DNA of 64,000 nucleotides from Datisca glomerata (taxonomy: Eukaryota; Streptophyta; Magnoliopsida; Cucurbitales; Datiscaceae), in contig QANY01003970.1 in the NCBI GenBank assembly GCA_003255025.1, positions 496,001 to 560,000 on the forward strand. Reading direction: 5' to 3'. A program made the position numbers and the translations under genes. This document shows positions 1 through 11,742 of this stretch, one piece after another. The number at the start of each line of letters is the position of its first letter. Positions within the stretch are counted from its first letter, which is position 1. The notes beneath the pieces were generated by a model. The model had not been told where the DNA came from. It searched no databases and saw only the letters and a list, made by a program, of their open reading frames with translations.

Positions 1-331
1 TCTTTTTTTAGTTTTCGTTTTAAACAGATCTAGCTCAACAAATCAGAGCTGAGGAATGTGGGCCACACTGTGGCCAGACATGATAACTTCTCAATTCCAA
101 GACAAGTTCACAAAACAATTGACTGATCGTCTGCTCTTTCGTCTTCAGATCAATTTTCACACTGCCAATCGTCATCTTCAGATGAAGTCAGAAAACAAGA
201 ACGGAAATCTAAATTATATAAAACTTCGAATCATATGACAATTTTGAATTATATTATTTTCGTTAAATGACAATCTGATGAGAGTATTTATTCAACGTAA
301 TCTAGATCTTATATTCTAAATCTAATAAAAT
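1..331. other. AT-rich sequence, nothing recognised
   Basis: No gene, RNA or repeat is recognised here. The short open frame at 56-238 has no recognisable domain and is probably chance. The last 8 bases before 340 are one copy of the target duplication of the adjacent hAT-like element. Confidence 0.5.
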
Positions 332-339
332 ATTTTTGC

Positions 340-850
340 CATGGTTGTTAAACTTCTGATCCGGATCGTATGATCTTATGATTTTACGGTCCTGTCTATC
401 CCTCACATGATTTTACGGTCCTGTCTATCCCTCACATGATTTTACGGTCCTGTCTATCCCTCACAATCCAACTCAAACGTAAAATCTTAAATTGAAAGGA
501 TGTTATGATCTATCTTATTATATTTTTTGTTTTGGATTATTAGGATCTTACGATTCTACTATGATCTTATCATCTCACTAATCATAATTTTATAAATTAT
601 TCATAAGAAAATAATATCAAATTCACTTCATATGTTTATTTTTTAAGTTATTTATTTATTTAAATTGAACTTAGCAAAATAGTGAAATTTATCGTTGATT
701 ATTTAAGTATATTTAAGAATTTTAATATATGATTTGATAAATTATGTTTGTTTATAATATTACTAGTATTAGTAGGATCTTACGATTCTACAATTTGATT
801 CGTGAAATTTCTCCACGATCTTAGGTAGGATCACGATTCTGACAATTTTG
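340..850. mobile_element. Short hAT-like non-autonomous element, GATC-rich family
   Basis: A 511-bp element flanked by a perfect 8-bp direct repeat, ATTTTTGC, at 332-339 and 851-858. Its right end (cluster of GATCTTA and GGTAGGATCACGATTC, ending in ACAATTTTG) closely matches the right end of the 1175-bp element at 11743-12917. The left end starts CATGGTTGTTAAAC and is a degraded inverted copy of the right end (about 14 of 22 positions). There is no coding sequence, so it is non-autonomous. The 8-bp duplication is typical of the hAT superfamily. MULEs usually make 9 bp, so a Mutator-like origin is less likely but not excluded. Confidence 0.7.
378..464. repeat. 29-bp unit repeated three times
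   Basis: Three head-to-tail identical copies (378-406, 407-435, 436-464) of a 29-bp unit containing GATTTTACGGTCCTGTC. They lie inside the short hAT-like element, close to its left end. The longer relative at 11.7 kb does not show this triplication, so it probably arose after the copies separated. Confidence 0.92.
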
Positions 851-904
851 ATTTTTGCTAGACATTACACTAATATTTTCAAATTAAGATTAACATCTAC
901 TACA

Positions 905-1186
905 CCCTATATCTTTTTAAGCATAGGTATTCTTTCAGGAGCAGTATGGGCTAATGAGGCATGGGGATCATATTGGAATTGGGACCCGAAGGAAACTTGG
1001 GCATTTATTACTTGGACCATATTCGTAATTTATTTACATACTCGAACAAATAAAAATTTGGAAGGTGTAAATTCCGCAATTGTGGCCTCTATGGGTTTTC
1101 TTATAATTTGGATATGCTATTTTGGGGTCAATCTATTAGGGATAGGGCTACATAGTTATGGTTCATTTACATTAATATCTAATTGA
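905..1186 (+). pseudogene. ccsA: Plastid ccsA 3' fragment in nuclear DNA (NUPT)
   Basis: An open frame ending at 1186 encodes the C-terminal part of CcsA, the plastid cytochrome c haem-attachment protein. The haem-binding WWD signature is visible as [13 protein letters not shown], followed by the family's C-terminal stretch with [16 protein letters not shown] full CcsA is about 320 aa. Only about the last 95 residues are recognisable; the preceding residues (from 848) do not match and are probably flanking sequence. The lack of stops in the retained part suggests a fairly recent transfer. The surroundings (hAT-like element upstream, nuclear genes downstream, no intact plastid gene order) argue for a nuclear insertion rather than a plastid contig. 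It should be non-functional. Confidence 0.85.
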
Positions 1187-1369
1187 ATTGAAGAAGGGAC
1201 CTGACGAATACAAACATAGGAGATTATATATTCTTTATTTCAAATATTTGAAGTAGTTGAAAAAATTAAGAATAATTAAGAATATAAAATTTTATTTTAG
1301 TTTTACATATTTTAGTTTGTTATTAACTGACCCCTTTCAAAAGAGATAAGAGTTGGTGAATTAGAAATT

Positions 1370-1437
1370 ATTAATTAAGAACAAAAGATTTTTTTATGGA
1401 ATATACATATCAATATTCATGGATCATACTTTTTATC
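1370..1437 (+). pseudogene. ndhF: Probable plastid ndhF 5' end fragment
   Basis: An ATG at 1396 opens a short frame starting MEYTYQYSWIILFIS, which resembles the N-terminus of plastid NDH subunit F. Similarity stops after about 15 codons and the frame ends soon after. In most angiosperm plastids ndhF and ccsA lie on opposite strands, separated by rpl32 and trnL. Here both are on the same strand about 200 bp apart, so the plastid DNA was rearranged before or during integration. The call rests on a short match and on recall of the family. Confidence 0.5.
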
Positions 1438-2551
1438 TCTAGTCATTTTTAGCCAACACCATCTACCCCGTTTTATGGGTCAAACTCGAAAAGATTTGTA
1501 TTAAATGATATTTTTTTATTTTTTCTGTAAAAAAAACTAAATTTTTTTGGAGAAAGAAAGGGTCAAAATAGTTTTTTTTTCTTATACAAAGGTCTGTTCA
1601 TGGAAATAGTTTTTTTCCTAAAGGGATTATGCGTTGATGGCTTAGTTATAAATGAAAAAGAAAATTGTAGGACGAAATTTCTGCTCACACAAAAAATTAT
1701 TTTTTTTCTGTGACATGGGAATGAGACAGTTTAGCATCAAATACTGGATCATATATATGAAGGTAAAATTTCAATATAACTATACTATTAGTTAAGATAA
1801 CAATATGATTGTAATAAACATAAGTTTAAATAAGATATAATTGTTCGGTTTAAAATACTTATGATCTTACAAACAAAGACGAGTCTCATGTTTGAATGTT
1901 TTTAAACTTGTCTGATAAGAATTTAGAGAGTATGAACAGCTTACAGGTCAACGGTCATACGAAAATTATCATATCAATCTTAAGTTAAGGGCGAACCTCA
2001 CATCCCATATAATTCCCTCCCCAACCAAACAAATTTAAAGTGCGTATTTACGGAGAAAAAGATCTCATGTTCCCAAATGCACGTGACACATAGCCAGTCT
2101 ACTCCTAATTCAATTAACTGCTGAAAATTGCAAATAGTAAAAAGGGTAAAGTGAGTCAACCACAACAGTTAGCTTAGTTGACAAGATTTATTTGCTGAGA
2201 ACTTGTGTACCCACAAAATTAGTTGGACTTACAAAAGGTTTTGGATCGATCATAAAAAAATGCGAGGGCCAATGCGATTCACTTATGAAGTATGGAATTT
2301 ATTATTTTAGATTTGGTCTCATTTGCTTTGCACTATCATCATTTGTAATCCTTCTATAATTAAATTATCATATTTATTTAGTGTGATCATTAAATTAGAC
2401 TGCAATTCTAATTTGTAATATTTTAAGGTAATTGAATTGCAGCAGAAAATGAAAGCAATCATAATTTATAATGCAATTGCAATTCTAATAACAAAAAAAT
2501 TACTTTTATACATTCATTTCATATGAAATAAAGTAAAAACTACTTATTTCT
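1438..2551. other. AT-rich intergenic DNA, possibly more plastid-derived sequence
   Basis: No gene is recognised. The first few hundred bases could be further plastid-derived sequence, but I cannot place them. Poly-T and poly-A runs are common. Confidence 0.4.
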
Positions 2552-3180
2552 CTCATTTTAGTAATTTAATTAAAATTAACTTGATTAAAATTTAGTTCAA
2601 CATTATAAATTTATTTAAATATTAATAAAAATAATTAAAGTTAATATTAAAAATTTTTCATTATTTTTCTGATTATATTAATTTAATTAAAATTGACTTT
2701 TTTAAAATTTCATCTACCATTATTAATTTATTTAAATATTGATAAAAATTCTTTGACAAAAAAAATATTGATAAGAATTAATTAAAATTTACGTTAAAAT
2801 TTCACGTCAAAATATTTTTTTACATAATATATAACTAAAAGGACGTTTAAGTAACTTTTTATTATTTACAAAAATTTATAATAAAAAATTAACATATATC
2901 AAATATAGCAATTATAAATTATCACGCATCACTTTATGAATTATTATGCGCAACTAAACACGACAATTGTATTTTATAAGTAATTAAATTGTCAGTGATT
3001 GAATTACTATAGAAATTATAAAATCTTATAATTTACAATCAATTCATTCAATATTTCCTTTTTTAGAAAATGAAATTTTAAATTAATTTTAATTATTTTT
3101 ATTAATATTTAAATAAATTAATAATACACAACTAAACTTCAATCAAATAATTTTAATTAAATTGATAAATGAAAATAAGT
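2552..3180. repeat. AT-rich fold-back repeat: two direct copies and one inverted copy
   Basis: A segment of about 90 bp with the core TAATTTAATTAAAATT...TTTATTTAAATATT occurs at 2552-2645, again in the same orientation at 2660-2750, and inverted at about 3075-3180. The outer copies could pair as a hairpin around about 430 bp of AT-rich DNA. This layout suggests a fold-back or MITE-type element. I found no clear target duplication, so the ends are approximate. Confidence 0.6.
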
Positions 3181-3484
3181 AATTTTTTTCTATATTGTGA
3201 GAACCAAATCACCTTAAGTATCAGAAGGAGAGAATTTTTTAAGAGCGAGCCTTAGGTATGAAATTTATTCGTCCTAAATCGTCGTGGCATTGACGTAATT
3301 ATTTTAAACCTCAACGGCATATCTCTAAACCATATCAGATAAAGTAAAGAAGGACGACGTGTCGTTCATGCAAGGACGGTCATGCTCATGCATATCTTCG
3401 TGCAAATGTCCTTATTGTCCCTGGAAACAAACACAGCGAGCTTCAATATCCGCCGTCCATTCTATCGATCCGTGGCGTTAAATA

Positions 3485-3495
3485 TCCAACGGCTT
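3485..3495 (+). promoter_or_regulatory. MSA-like element upstream of the ANP32-like gene
   Basis: TCCAACGGCTT matches the mitosis-specific activator consensus (core AACGG, bound by three-repeat MYB factors) at all but the last position. It lies about 430 bp upstream of the start codon. Single short matches occur by chance, so this is only suggestive. Confidence 0.25.
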
Positions 3496-3596
3496 ATAAT
3501 CCAACAATCCGAGAAACCCTTGGACCTTGGCTAGTTTTGTATAGCGAGCCCGTAGCCCTTGAGTTTTATACCGCCTCGCCTTCTTCCACCAATAAC

Positions 3597-3620
3597 AGAG
3601 AGAGAGAGAGAGAGAGAGAG
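3597..3620. repeat. (AG)n microsatellite, probable 5' leader
   Basis: An uninterrupted AG run just upstream of the ANP32-like gene. GA/CT tracts are common in plant core promoters and 5' leaders. A telo-box-like TTAGGGTTT follows at 3688-3696. Confidence 0.85.
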
Positions 3621-3687
3621 ATTGTTGTTTTCTTTACCTCTGAGACATTACAGAAGTTGCAGAAGACAGAGTTTGCACGTCTTGAAA

Positions 3688-3696
3688 TTAGGGTTT
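3688..3696 (+). promoter_or_regulatory. Telo-box-like motif
   Basis: TTAGGGTTT is the reverse complement of AAACCCTAA, an interstitial telomere motif common near the 5' ends of plant housekeeping genes. It lies about 220 bp upstream of the ANP32-like start codon. The call is by motif only. Confidence 0.3.
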
Positions 3697-3913
3697 AAGC
3701 GACTCGACGGTATTGCAGCATAGGGTTGATTTAGGGCTAGTTTTCTTTGATCAGTTTCTGTGACATTCCGCGTAGAAATTCTTAAATTTGATAGAAAAAC
3801 TGTAGCTCTGCGTGAATTGTCTACTTTCTATGTTATAAATCTTGATTATTTACAGCAAAAGATAAAGAGGTTTACGGTATTTATTTTGTATGAGATATAG
3901 GATCTCTTATTTG

Positions 3914-6242
3914 ATGGACGAGATCTGGGAGCGAGCCGTGGAGGCAGCGCTCGGCAGCCAAACTGATCATTCCTCAGCTCAATCTTTGACCCTTGACGGT
4001 GCCGTCAAGTGCCATCCGAGCCGGTTGCCCCCACCGAATCTTCTTGAGAAGTTTCATAATCTTCAACACCTCTCCATTGCTAACGTCGGTCTCTCATCCC
4101 TCGAGCAGTTCCCGCGTCTCCGAAAGCTTCAGAAACTGGTACTCTCTGACAATCGGATTGCTGGAGGTCTTGAAGTTTTGGTGGAAGTTGGGCTTGAGTC
4201 TCTTAGGGATCTCGACCTTTCGAACAATCGGATCCAGTATATTGAAGAACTTACTCCGCTTGCGCAGCTACGACTTGTCTCTTTAGATCTCTACGAGTGC
4301 CCGGTTACTCGGGTCAAGGATTATCGTTCTAGGGTTTTTGGGTTGATCAAATCGTTGAAGTATTTGGATAAGATGGATGCTGAAGGAAATGAGCGTCCAG
4401 AGTCGGATGACGAAGAGGACGAGGAAGAGGATGATGAGGATGATCCTGGAAGTGGAGAAGTTGATGGTGAAGAACCCCATTACAGGGTAAGCAATGGGCA
4501 CAGAGAGGAGGTTGATGGGGTTCATGATGTTGACGAGGATGAAGAGAGTGACGCTGATGAGGAGGAGACGGAGACATCCAGACGGGGAAATGGACATGTT
4601 AATGGGTTGGCTGCACCTGCGGGGGGAGGGGATGGAGATGAGGATGAAGAGGAGAGTGATGAAGACGACGAGAATGATTCCGGGGAGGAAATTGATGAAC
4701 AGGAAAGTGATAAGGATGATGTGATTGAAGTCTATGATATTGAGGACAGTGATGATGAAGAAGAAGATGGTGTTGAGTATGATGAGGCTGATGAAGAGGG
4801 TGAGAATGATGTAGAGGAAGTCGATAATGATGAGGTGGAATGTACAGAACCAGAGAGTACAGGGCGTATGACGAGTGCAGAGGGGGAGATTGATGCACAT
4901 GAGCAAGGGGAAGATGATGCTTATGAGGATGAGAATGGAGTGACTGGTGAAGAAGAAGGTGTGGAGGAAGATGACGACGAAGAAGATGGACAGGATGAGG
5001 TGAGATGCCTATATATCTTTCTTGTTGTGTCATTATTTAAAGTGTGTACTGCTTGAAATTTACATAGCCAAGACAAGACATGGTAGTTCTCTTCTACTAT
5101 TCTATTAGCTACTGATTGCTAACTCAATTTCGGGCTGCTATAGAGCTGTTTGTTGCAGGGGAATTTGATAATCGTCTCCAACTCTGCATCTGTCCGTCAA
5201 TCTAGTGCTTATGTTAATCTTTTTATATAGGATGATATAGTTATCATTGCCATTGTGTTGGAAGTTGCTTTGGAAGTCGTTATGCATTTATGTTACTCAT
5301 CCTGTAATTTTGTGTTTTCTAAGCCTTGAATGTCTATGAGTGAAGCATGCATCATCTGTTGTCCATTTTCTGCTTGGTTGCAGCTATCTTAAGCAAGACT
5401 GTTTAGTTCTAATATATCCTTGGATCACTTGAATTCTTGAATTCTTGAATTTTAGCATATTGAGGGGTTTGCTGTGAAACTTTTGAACAATTTACATACT
5501 GAAGTTATATTTTCAAAATTTGTATTTTAGAAGGATTTTCTGCAAACTAAATTCAAAATGTTTGAATGCCCTCGTTCCTTCCTATTCTTATTATCTCTTT
5601 GCTTTTGTTTGTGCAATTTGCTTTATGCTATTATATATATGTAACCTGAACGGTGTGTGCCTCTAGTAGAAGGCACATATTTAAATTAAATGCTACGATT
5701 TGGTTATAGATGTTCTTGTTTCTTATGTATTTAGAGTTTGCGATCCTGGAAATGCATTTGAAGTAAGTTTAAAGCTGCAATTAATTTGTGTCAAAGGATG
5801 TCCTGGTTTTTGCATTGCATTTGCGTATTTCTGTAGAGTTATTATGAGTAATCTCTCATTTCCTCTTCACTATTTTTGGGTGCAGCCATTACGATTAGTT
5901 ATATGATTAAATAAGCTAAATTTTCTGTTCTGCAATGGCGTGATCAATCTTCTGCTAAAGAATCTTCATTTCTCACAATGATAAGAAATCTTCATTTAAA
6001 TTCTCTTTTGATGGCAGGAAGAAGACTATGGTGGGAGTTACTTAGTTCAACCTGTGGTTCAGGCTGACGATGATGAAGTTGAAGAGGAAGTATTTGACGA
6101 CGATGAAGTTCCTATTCTACCATCTTCAAATTCTAAGAGGAAGAGAGATGAAGAAGCTGATGCTGATGATGTACATGACAATGGTAAAGATGATGATGAG
6201 TTAGACAGCAGAAACCCGTCGTCTTCGAAGAAGAGACATTAG
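3914..6242 (+). CDS. ANP32-like acidic leucine-rich nuclear protein
   Basis: Two exons, 3914-4999 and 6018-6242, joined in phase 0 (donor GTGAGA, acceptor GGCAG), give 436 aa. The N-terminus MDEIWERAVEAALG starts a leucine-rich repeat domain (about residues 20-150, e.g. LQKLVLSDNRIAGG, LRDLDLSNNRIQYI) with the ANP32 capping region (VTRVKDYRSRVFGLIKSLKYLD). From about residue 165 the protein is dominated by Asp and Glu for some 200 residues. Exon 2 carries YGGSYLVQPV, then more acidic residues and a basic end (SKRKRD, SSKKRH) that could act as a nuclear localisation signal. I chose the ATG at 3914 over the in-frame one at 3890 because it gives the start usual in this family. ANP32 proteins act in the nucleus as histone-binding chaperones and phosphatase inhibitors. 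The specific plant role is not evident from sequence. Confidence 0.9.
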
Positions 6243-7430
6243 TCGGCACACTTGTTAAAATGTAAAAAGAAAAGTAAAAAGGGCAACTTCAGGTTATGTA
6301 GATGGTGATGGGGTTGGTAATGTTTGATGGATGGGAGATTTTGGCTTAAATCTTTATGGACAAATAGACACTGTCATGTCTATATGATGATGATACTGTT
6401 TGTATCTCGTGGGTCACTGCAATGGCATCATATGGCCTTGTTTAAAAAGTCGTTAGCTTTGAATTGGCGCTTCCTTCTCCTTTGTAGCCGACTAGCCGTT
6501 TGATATTCAAATGGTAGTTATGAGAATGAATGATTTATTATTATTCACCGCCCATTTTTTAAATCCTTCAAATTTGTTCCCAATTTGGACATCTTTTTGG
6601 AGGGAACATGGCAAAAAAGAAAGGCTCTTTTTTTATTACTGTTTTATGAGATTTTAATGTGTACTCTCCTCTCCTCTGCTGGCAGCTTTAAAGAAATGGG
6701 CCACTTGTAAATAAAATCTAGAAGATGTTCCTTTTCTTTTGTGTTCTTGCAATCTAAATGGTTCTGTGCTTGTCGATATGATTATTTCTATTCTTTCACT
6801 GACGTTCAATTTTATTTGGGCTTGGTTCTTTTAATACTCATATTTTTATGGAAAACATTAGAATAAGTTACTTTTTAGTTAAAAAAAAACATAAAATATT
6901 TAAGATAAAACTAAAATTATAAATAGTCCCCTCAAATTTTAAAATAAAATTTAGGAGCAAAAAACGAACTGCGTGTGCTTGTGGAAAATTTGTTATTATA
7001 GTGTATTGTATATATAATGATAAGTATATTATATAATACTTATTATATATTATATAATATATATTGCATATATATATATATTTATATCTTTAGCGTTAAA
7101 CATTTTTTTGGAATTGAGTCACATTATTAAAGTTGTCATTTTTATGTTTTTAATACTTAAAAAGTCATTTTAATGATTTTTTTAAAAAAAGTGATCTGAT
7201 CACCATTAATACATTTTTGGGCTTTACATAGGTAATCCTCTTTCATATGTAATTAGTAACAATAACTCCTATAAAATATAAACTATAAATATGACTCATC
7301 AATTAATATAATCATTAATTAAAATATTAAATTTCACAAATGTCCTTATCATTCACACATGAACACACTTCACTATCGAAATCAACTCCTACACTTTCAA
7401 GCAAAATAGAATGGTGAGAGACCACCGAAC
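6243..7430. other. 3' flank of the ANP32-like gene and AT-rich spacer
   Basis: The first few hundred bases are probably the 3' untranslated region. The rest is AT-rich (an AT-dinucleotide cluster near 7010-7090) with no recognisable gene. Confidence 0.5.
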
Positions 7431-7640
7431 AGGACTCCAGCCACCGAGACAAGGAGAGTAGCCACCGTGAACCATCGTGTCTCTCTACTGGTGAAACCCA
7501 CTCTAACCTCCAGTGTCGAAACTCACTACAACCTCCGAGCAAGGACTCCAACCACTGAGACAAAGAGAGCAGCCACTGGACCACCGTGAACCACCGTGTC
7601 TCCCAACTGTCGAAACTCACTCCAACCTCCACTGCCAAAA
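7431..7640. repeat. Imperfect tandem duplication, period about 111 bp
   Basis: Two diverged copies start at 7431 and 7542. Both contain GGACTCCA(A/G)CCAC, then CACCGTGAACCA and TCGAAACTCACT. The segment is clearly richer in GC than its surroundings. It produces a minus-strand open frame (7327-7638) with an internally repeated, Trp- and Ser-rich translation that resembles no known protein. Confidence 0.65.
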
Positions 7641-9700
7641 CCCATAATCAAAAGCACCAACCCGAGAAACCCACCTCATCCTGAGAAACCTATCCACAAT
7701 CAAAATCACCAAAAATTCTCACTAATGAAATTTAAAACATACAAGATTCAATATAATTGATAAATATCTAGAGTTCGAAAGGTCAACGTGATGTATGAAT
7801 GCAACATAATAAACACATAAAATTAACATTTACTAATCACGATAAAATAACTCAACGATTAATGTGTTATCTTAGGGTTAGTCAGATTAACCTTAGACTG
7901 TCTATGAGATATTCTCATCTTTATTACTTAAAATATTTTATATTTTCTCTTTTAACAATAAGATATCGCTTGCTCGGTCAAGTCACAACTATCCACATGA
8001 AATTTTAATTGAGACTTTGTGAGTGTAACCCATCATTTCAGATTTCATGACTTCATTTAGAATATGCTGTTTTAGGGTCGACCAAAACTAAACTACATCA
8101 CTTCCTCTTATCTTCTTAAGAAGTCTAACCTTGGTATTGGTACAGTTCAAAACCTTCCTTAGGGGGATGAAAACAAAATCATCTTGAGGCCCTTGCTGCA
8201 TCTCACAATGTTGTACTAATGATGGAGATCATAGGTTACATTGACATGTCAACCTTCTCCCACTCACTATTTTAGGATTATGTGTTTCTAGTTTAACTAA
8301 TTAATTAATTCTAAATTAATCATTCCTTAAAATAATAACCCTATGAATATTTAATAATCATTTATGTCAATCTTATTAGTCTAAGTTCATTTAACCTTCT
8401 AAAACGCCTAAGTCATAATTAGGTGAACTTAGATTAACTCATTGATTATATTCATAAACTTTAATAAAATGTTTTTACTAAAGGCGGTTATCCTAAAGGT
8501 TACTTGGCTCTTAGTGTGGCGTGATTACCAAATTTTAACTAATTAAAATCTAGCAGTTTACATGTAATTGATTTCATAACACAATACATATAAATATATT
8601 AGGACAATCCTAATAAATCATGTGTTCTACTGATAAGATGCATGATTAAATAAAACTGTATGGGATTTTCATGTATGGCATGCGATCGACTAATGCATGG
8701 ATATGTTATCAAACATAACAATTAAACAATTATTTAACAAATAAATAAAATAATAATGGACTCAGTGACTATTGGGTATTTCTAAATTACAACTCTTAAA
8801 ATAAAGAAATAAAAGTTTAAAGCGGACTTCAAGAATACATATGTTAAATATTGTCTTATCATCCTGATGTATACCTTCATAATCTTCAAGTTTTGAACAA
8901 AATTCTATTTAATTAAGAAAAAATTATTTTTCTTAATTAAAATTAATTTTTAAAATTATTCATTTAAAATAGTTGACCTTGACTTAATCAAATAAATATT
9001 TTATTTTATTTCGTCAAACTCGGGCCACACACAATCAACCTATTAATTTTTAATTTTCATAAAATTAAGAATTAAGAATTTAATTTTAAAATATATTAAT
9101 TTTAAAATTTAAAAGGATAATAGATAGAGATAAGATTATCTACAGTGATAGGGTTGGTCGGTATCAGGGTTTCTGTGAAACTTCCCCTATCGTGACAACA
9201 ATTGCCACCAACAATATGACTCTCATACTGCCGCTCATCACCGTCGGCCGCCCTCTGCCACCGCCGGTGCCGATTTTTCAGTGACGCCATCGGAACAGTA
9301 AATTCCAGCGACATTGCCAGTTTTCAAAAATTGGCAGGGCTAGCGTCGGAAATCCAATTTTCGGTGCGGGTGCCGACGCCAAAATTCTAAAAGAATTCCT
9401 ATTTCTTTTCTTTTCCTCCATCGTTCGTCTCGTGCGTTCTTCTGTTTCTCGCAATCAGAATAATTACAATAAATATTCAAAATAAAATTACAAAAACTCT
9501 TACACCCCAAAGAAGGCTTACACAAGATCTAAGAAAAAATTAAAGAACAAAGTCTAACTCAATAATCATCATACAATTAACGATCCATTATTTTCCATAC
9601 ATTAAAAAACATAACCATTAATGCATTCATACATATCTCATATTATATGAATAATGCAAAAAACCCACACAACATTTAACGTATAAATATATAAAGACCA
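7641..9700 (-). other. Probable internal region of a decayed LTR element
   Basis: No coding domain survives. The interval leads up to a primer-binding-like site and an LTR-like segment at 9701-10160 that belongs to the family of the copia element at 34-44 kb. I therefore infer it is the internal, mostly non-coding part of a minus-strand LTR element. Its left boundary is unknown and part of it may be unrelated. Confidence 0.35.
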
Positions 9701-10160
9701 CTTTGATACCACTTATTGGTGAATGCGGAGCACGCCAGCAGAAGCACTATTAAATTTGTTTTAATAAAAATGAATTTTTTCGATAAAAAGAAAAACTTGT
9801 GCTACACCTCGATAGCCAAATAAAAATTTTGTATTGAAAACTTTTTTTCTATCAGTCAGAATCCAATACATATTTATATATTAAATCTACAACATACAAT
9901 GTTAGGAATCATATACCTCTTATAGTTTAAATCAAGCGTCCTTGTAAATTTGATCGATCATCCGTCCCACGAAACCGTTCCAATGATTATTAGACTTTGA
10001 AATCCACACCATGATCTTTCAAGTCAATCCTCAACGTACTAGGACATGTGTGGACATGTAGAATATTACAAGACATTTTTTTGTCTCTTAATATTTTCAA
10101 ATACATGAGATTAAGAGATGTACTGAGAATGACTTTTGTGAGACGATTCTCTAAAAGAAC
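9701..10160 (-). repeat. LTR fragment with primer-binding-like site
   Basis: CTTTGATACCA at 9701-9711 is the reverse complement of TGGTATCAAAG, close to the plant initiator-tRNA primer-binding site. An LTR-like start follows at about 9714 (TATTGGTGAATGCGG). The next 450 bp track the LTR beginning at 34373 in order: GAATGCGG near the start, then ATACCTCTTATAG, TTTCAAGTCAATCCTCAA, and ACTAGGAC followed by a TTTTTTTGTCTC block. It is the right-hand (5') LTR of a minus-strand element of the same family, and more decayed. Confidence 0.6.
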
Positions 10161-11734
10161 ACGATGAATGTTCTTTTTGAGATTTGATTAACTATTAATT
10201 GTAGAGAAAATCACTCTGAGCAATTGTTCTCAACCCAACTCTCTGATTGATGAACTAATAAATTGATTCAACTCAACTTATCTGATTGATGTAATCAAAA
10301 TAATATATGTATATCTTTCTTGATCATGGCGTATCATATATTTAGGGATAATTAAAATTTATTCAATAGATTGCCTCTCAAAACCATTTTTAAGAAATTT
10401 CTCTCGATCTCCACCGATTTTCACAGGGGTTGTCAGCAGGTAACAAAATAATAATCGATTCTTTTTTAATATGTTTCGCTTCATCATTGTCCTACTAGCT
10501 TTGTTATCATTGTTGAGAAAATTGCACGTTGTTGTTTCAATATTTTACTATCTGTTGTAGTTTCAGTTCATCATTGTTCTACTAGTTATGTTTTCGGTTC
10601 ATCAATGTTGTTGTTGCTCATGTTAATAAAGTAATTCTTATTGTTGCTGTTGGAAAATATTAAACCTCTGTAAGAAGTAGATGAACTTTTGTGTTGCTAA
10701 TACTATATTAAACTGATGGTGCATTAACATTGAATGGCATTTATTCTTTATATGAAAATCAAATCATAATTAGTTGTTGGCTCTATTATTTCTCATGAAA
10801 ATAATATTAACTAATGGTAAAATAATGGTACAACTTTTTACCACATTTCTTATTATAAATCCTTTGATCATTCTAGGAATAGGACATACTATAATATTCT
10901 GACTTCATTATGCTGGCATGTAGAAATGGAACAATTTCTGTATGTTAATAGATGGTAAAATTTATGGTGACAGATGGTAAAAGTGATGTTTACAATACAC
11001 TTAAAGATCTTGTAGATATCGATTGTAAAAATAATTTTAACATATGGTAAAATTAGTGTTTACAGTACTATTAAGAATACTTGTAGACGTATGATTTGAA
11101 TTTTATAAAGGGGAATAGTAATACACAATAAGGATGCAATGAATGACATGTCTGTAAACGAGATTTTAACATATCGTAAATATTATGTTTACATAATATT
11201 TTGAGTACTTATTAATTATTTGAATGTTTGAATGAAGGAAAACAAACCAAAAATAAGGAAGCTCGTTAAAATGCACGATAAAAAGTGATTTCAATCAAAA
11301 AGGCTAATAAAGTCATCCCTAATTTTGAACTCTCCATACACAATAACATTTGGGTCAGCAGCGGACAAAGAGAAACCAAAGCAACAACCTGACAAGGTTG
11401 ATCCCCCTATGCAACAAGTCCCCATAATTGAGCCATCTACCTTAGATCTTCTTTCGCAAGAGACAATGCAATACCTAGAAGAGTATGAAAATTATTTTAT
11501 ATATTTGAGAAGTTAAAAAAACATACATAATTTTTTAGATATTTGGATCTATGAATGTTTGGATGTTTAAAGGATATTTGAATGTTAGATATGAATTAGA
11601 TGAGGTAGATGACCAGTACTTCATTGATATTTTTATGAAGGTAGAGAACTACTTTATTTGAATATCAATTAGTTAAATTTTGGAAGATTAAGAGTAATTA
11701 ACAGTTGAATGTTACTTTTTATGGCTTGTTATGA
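10161..11734. other. Intergenic DNA with a degenerate short repeat and one unassigned ORF
   Basis: A degenerate motif (ATGGTAAAA...TGTTTACA(A/G)TAC, then CTTGTAGA) recurs near 10974, 11040 and 11168. An open frame at 11325-11516 (63 aa, containing DLLSQETMQYLEEYENYF) has no recognisable domain. It could be an exon remnant of a transposase, since a MULE fragment lies 2 kb downstream, but that is speculation. Confidence 0.4.
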
Positions 11735-11742
11735 CTTGCAAA

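Noticed and set aside
905..1186. Functional plastid ccsA gene, or a plastid contig
   Set aside because: Only about the last third of the protein is present, the neighbours are nuclear transposons and genes, and the ndhF orientation is wrong for a plastid.
3890..3913. Upstream in-frame ATG for the ANP32-like gene
   Set aside because: It adds eight unconserved residues; family members begin at MDEIWERAVEAAL.
4283..5033. Long minus-strand open frames (207, 144 and 76 aa) opposite the ANP32-like gene
   Set aside because: They are antisense shadows of the Asp/Glu-rich coding tail: GAT/GAG repeats read backwards give long Ile/Leu or His/Pro-rich frames without domains.
7327..7638. 103-aa minus-strand protein
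   Set aside because: The frame is made of the 111-bp tandem repeat and has no domain; its translation is internally repetitive.
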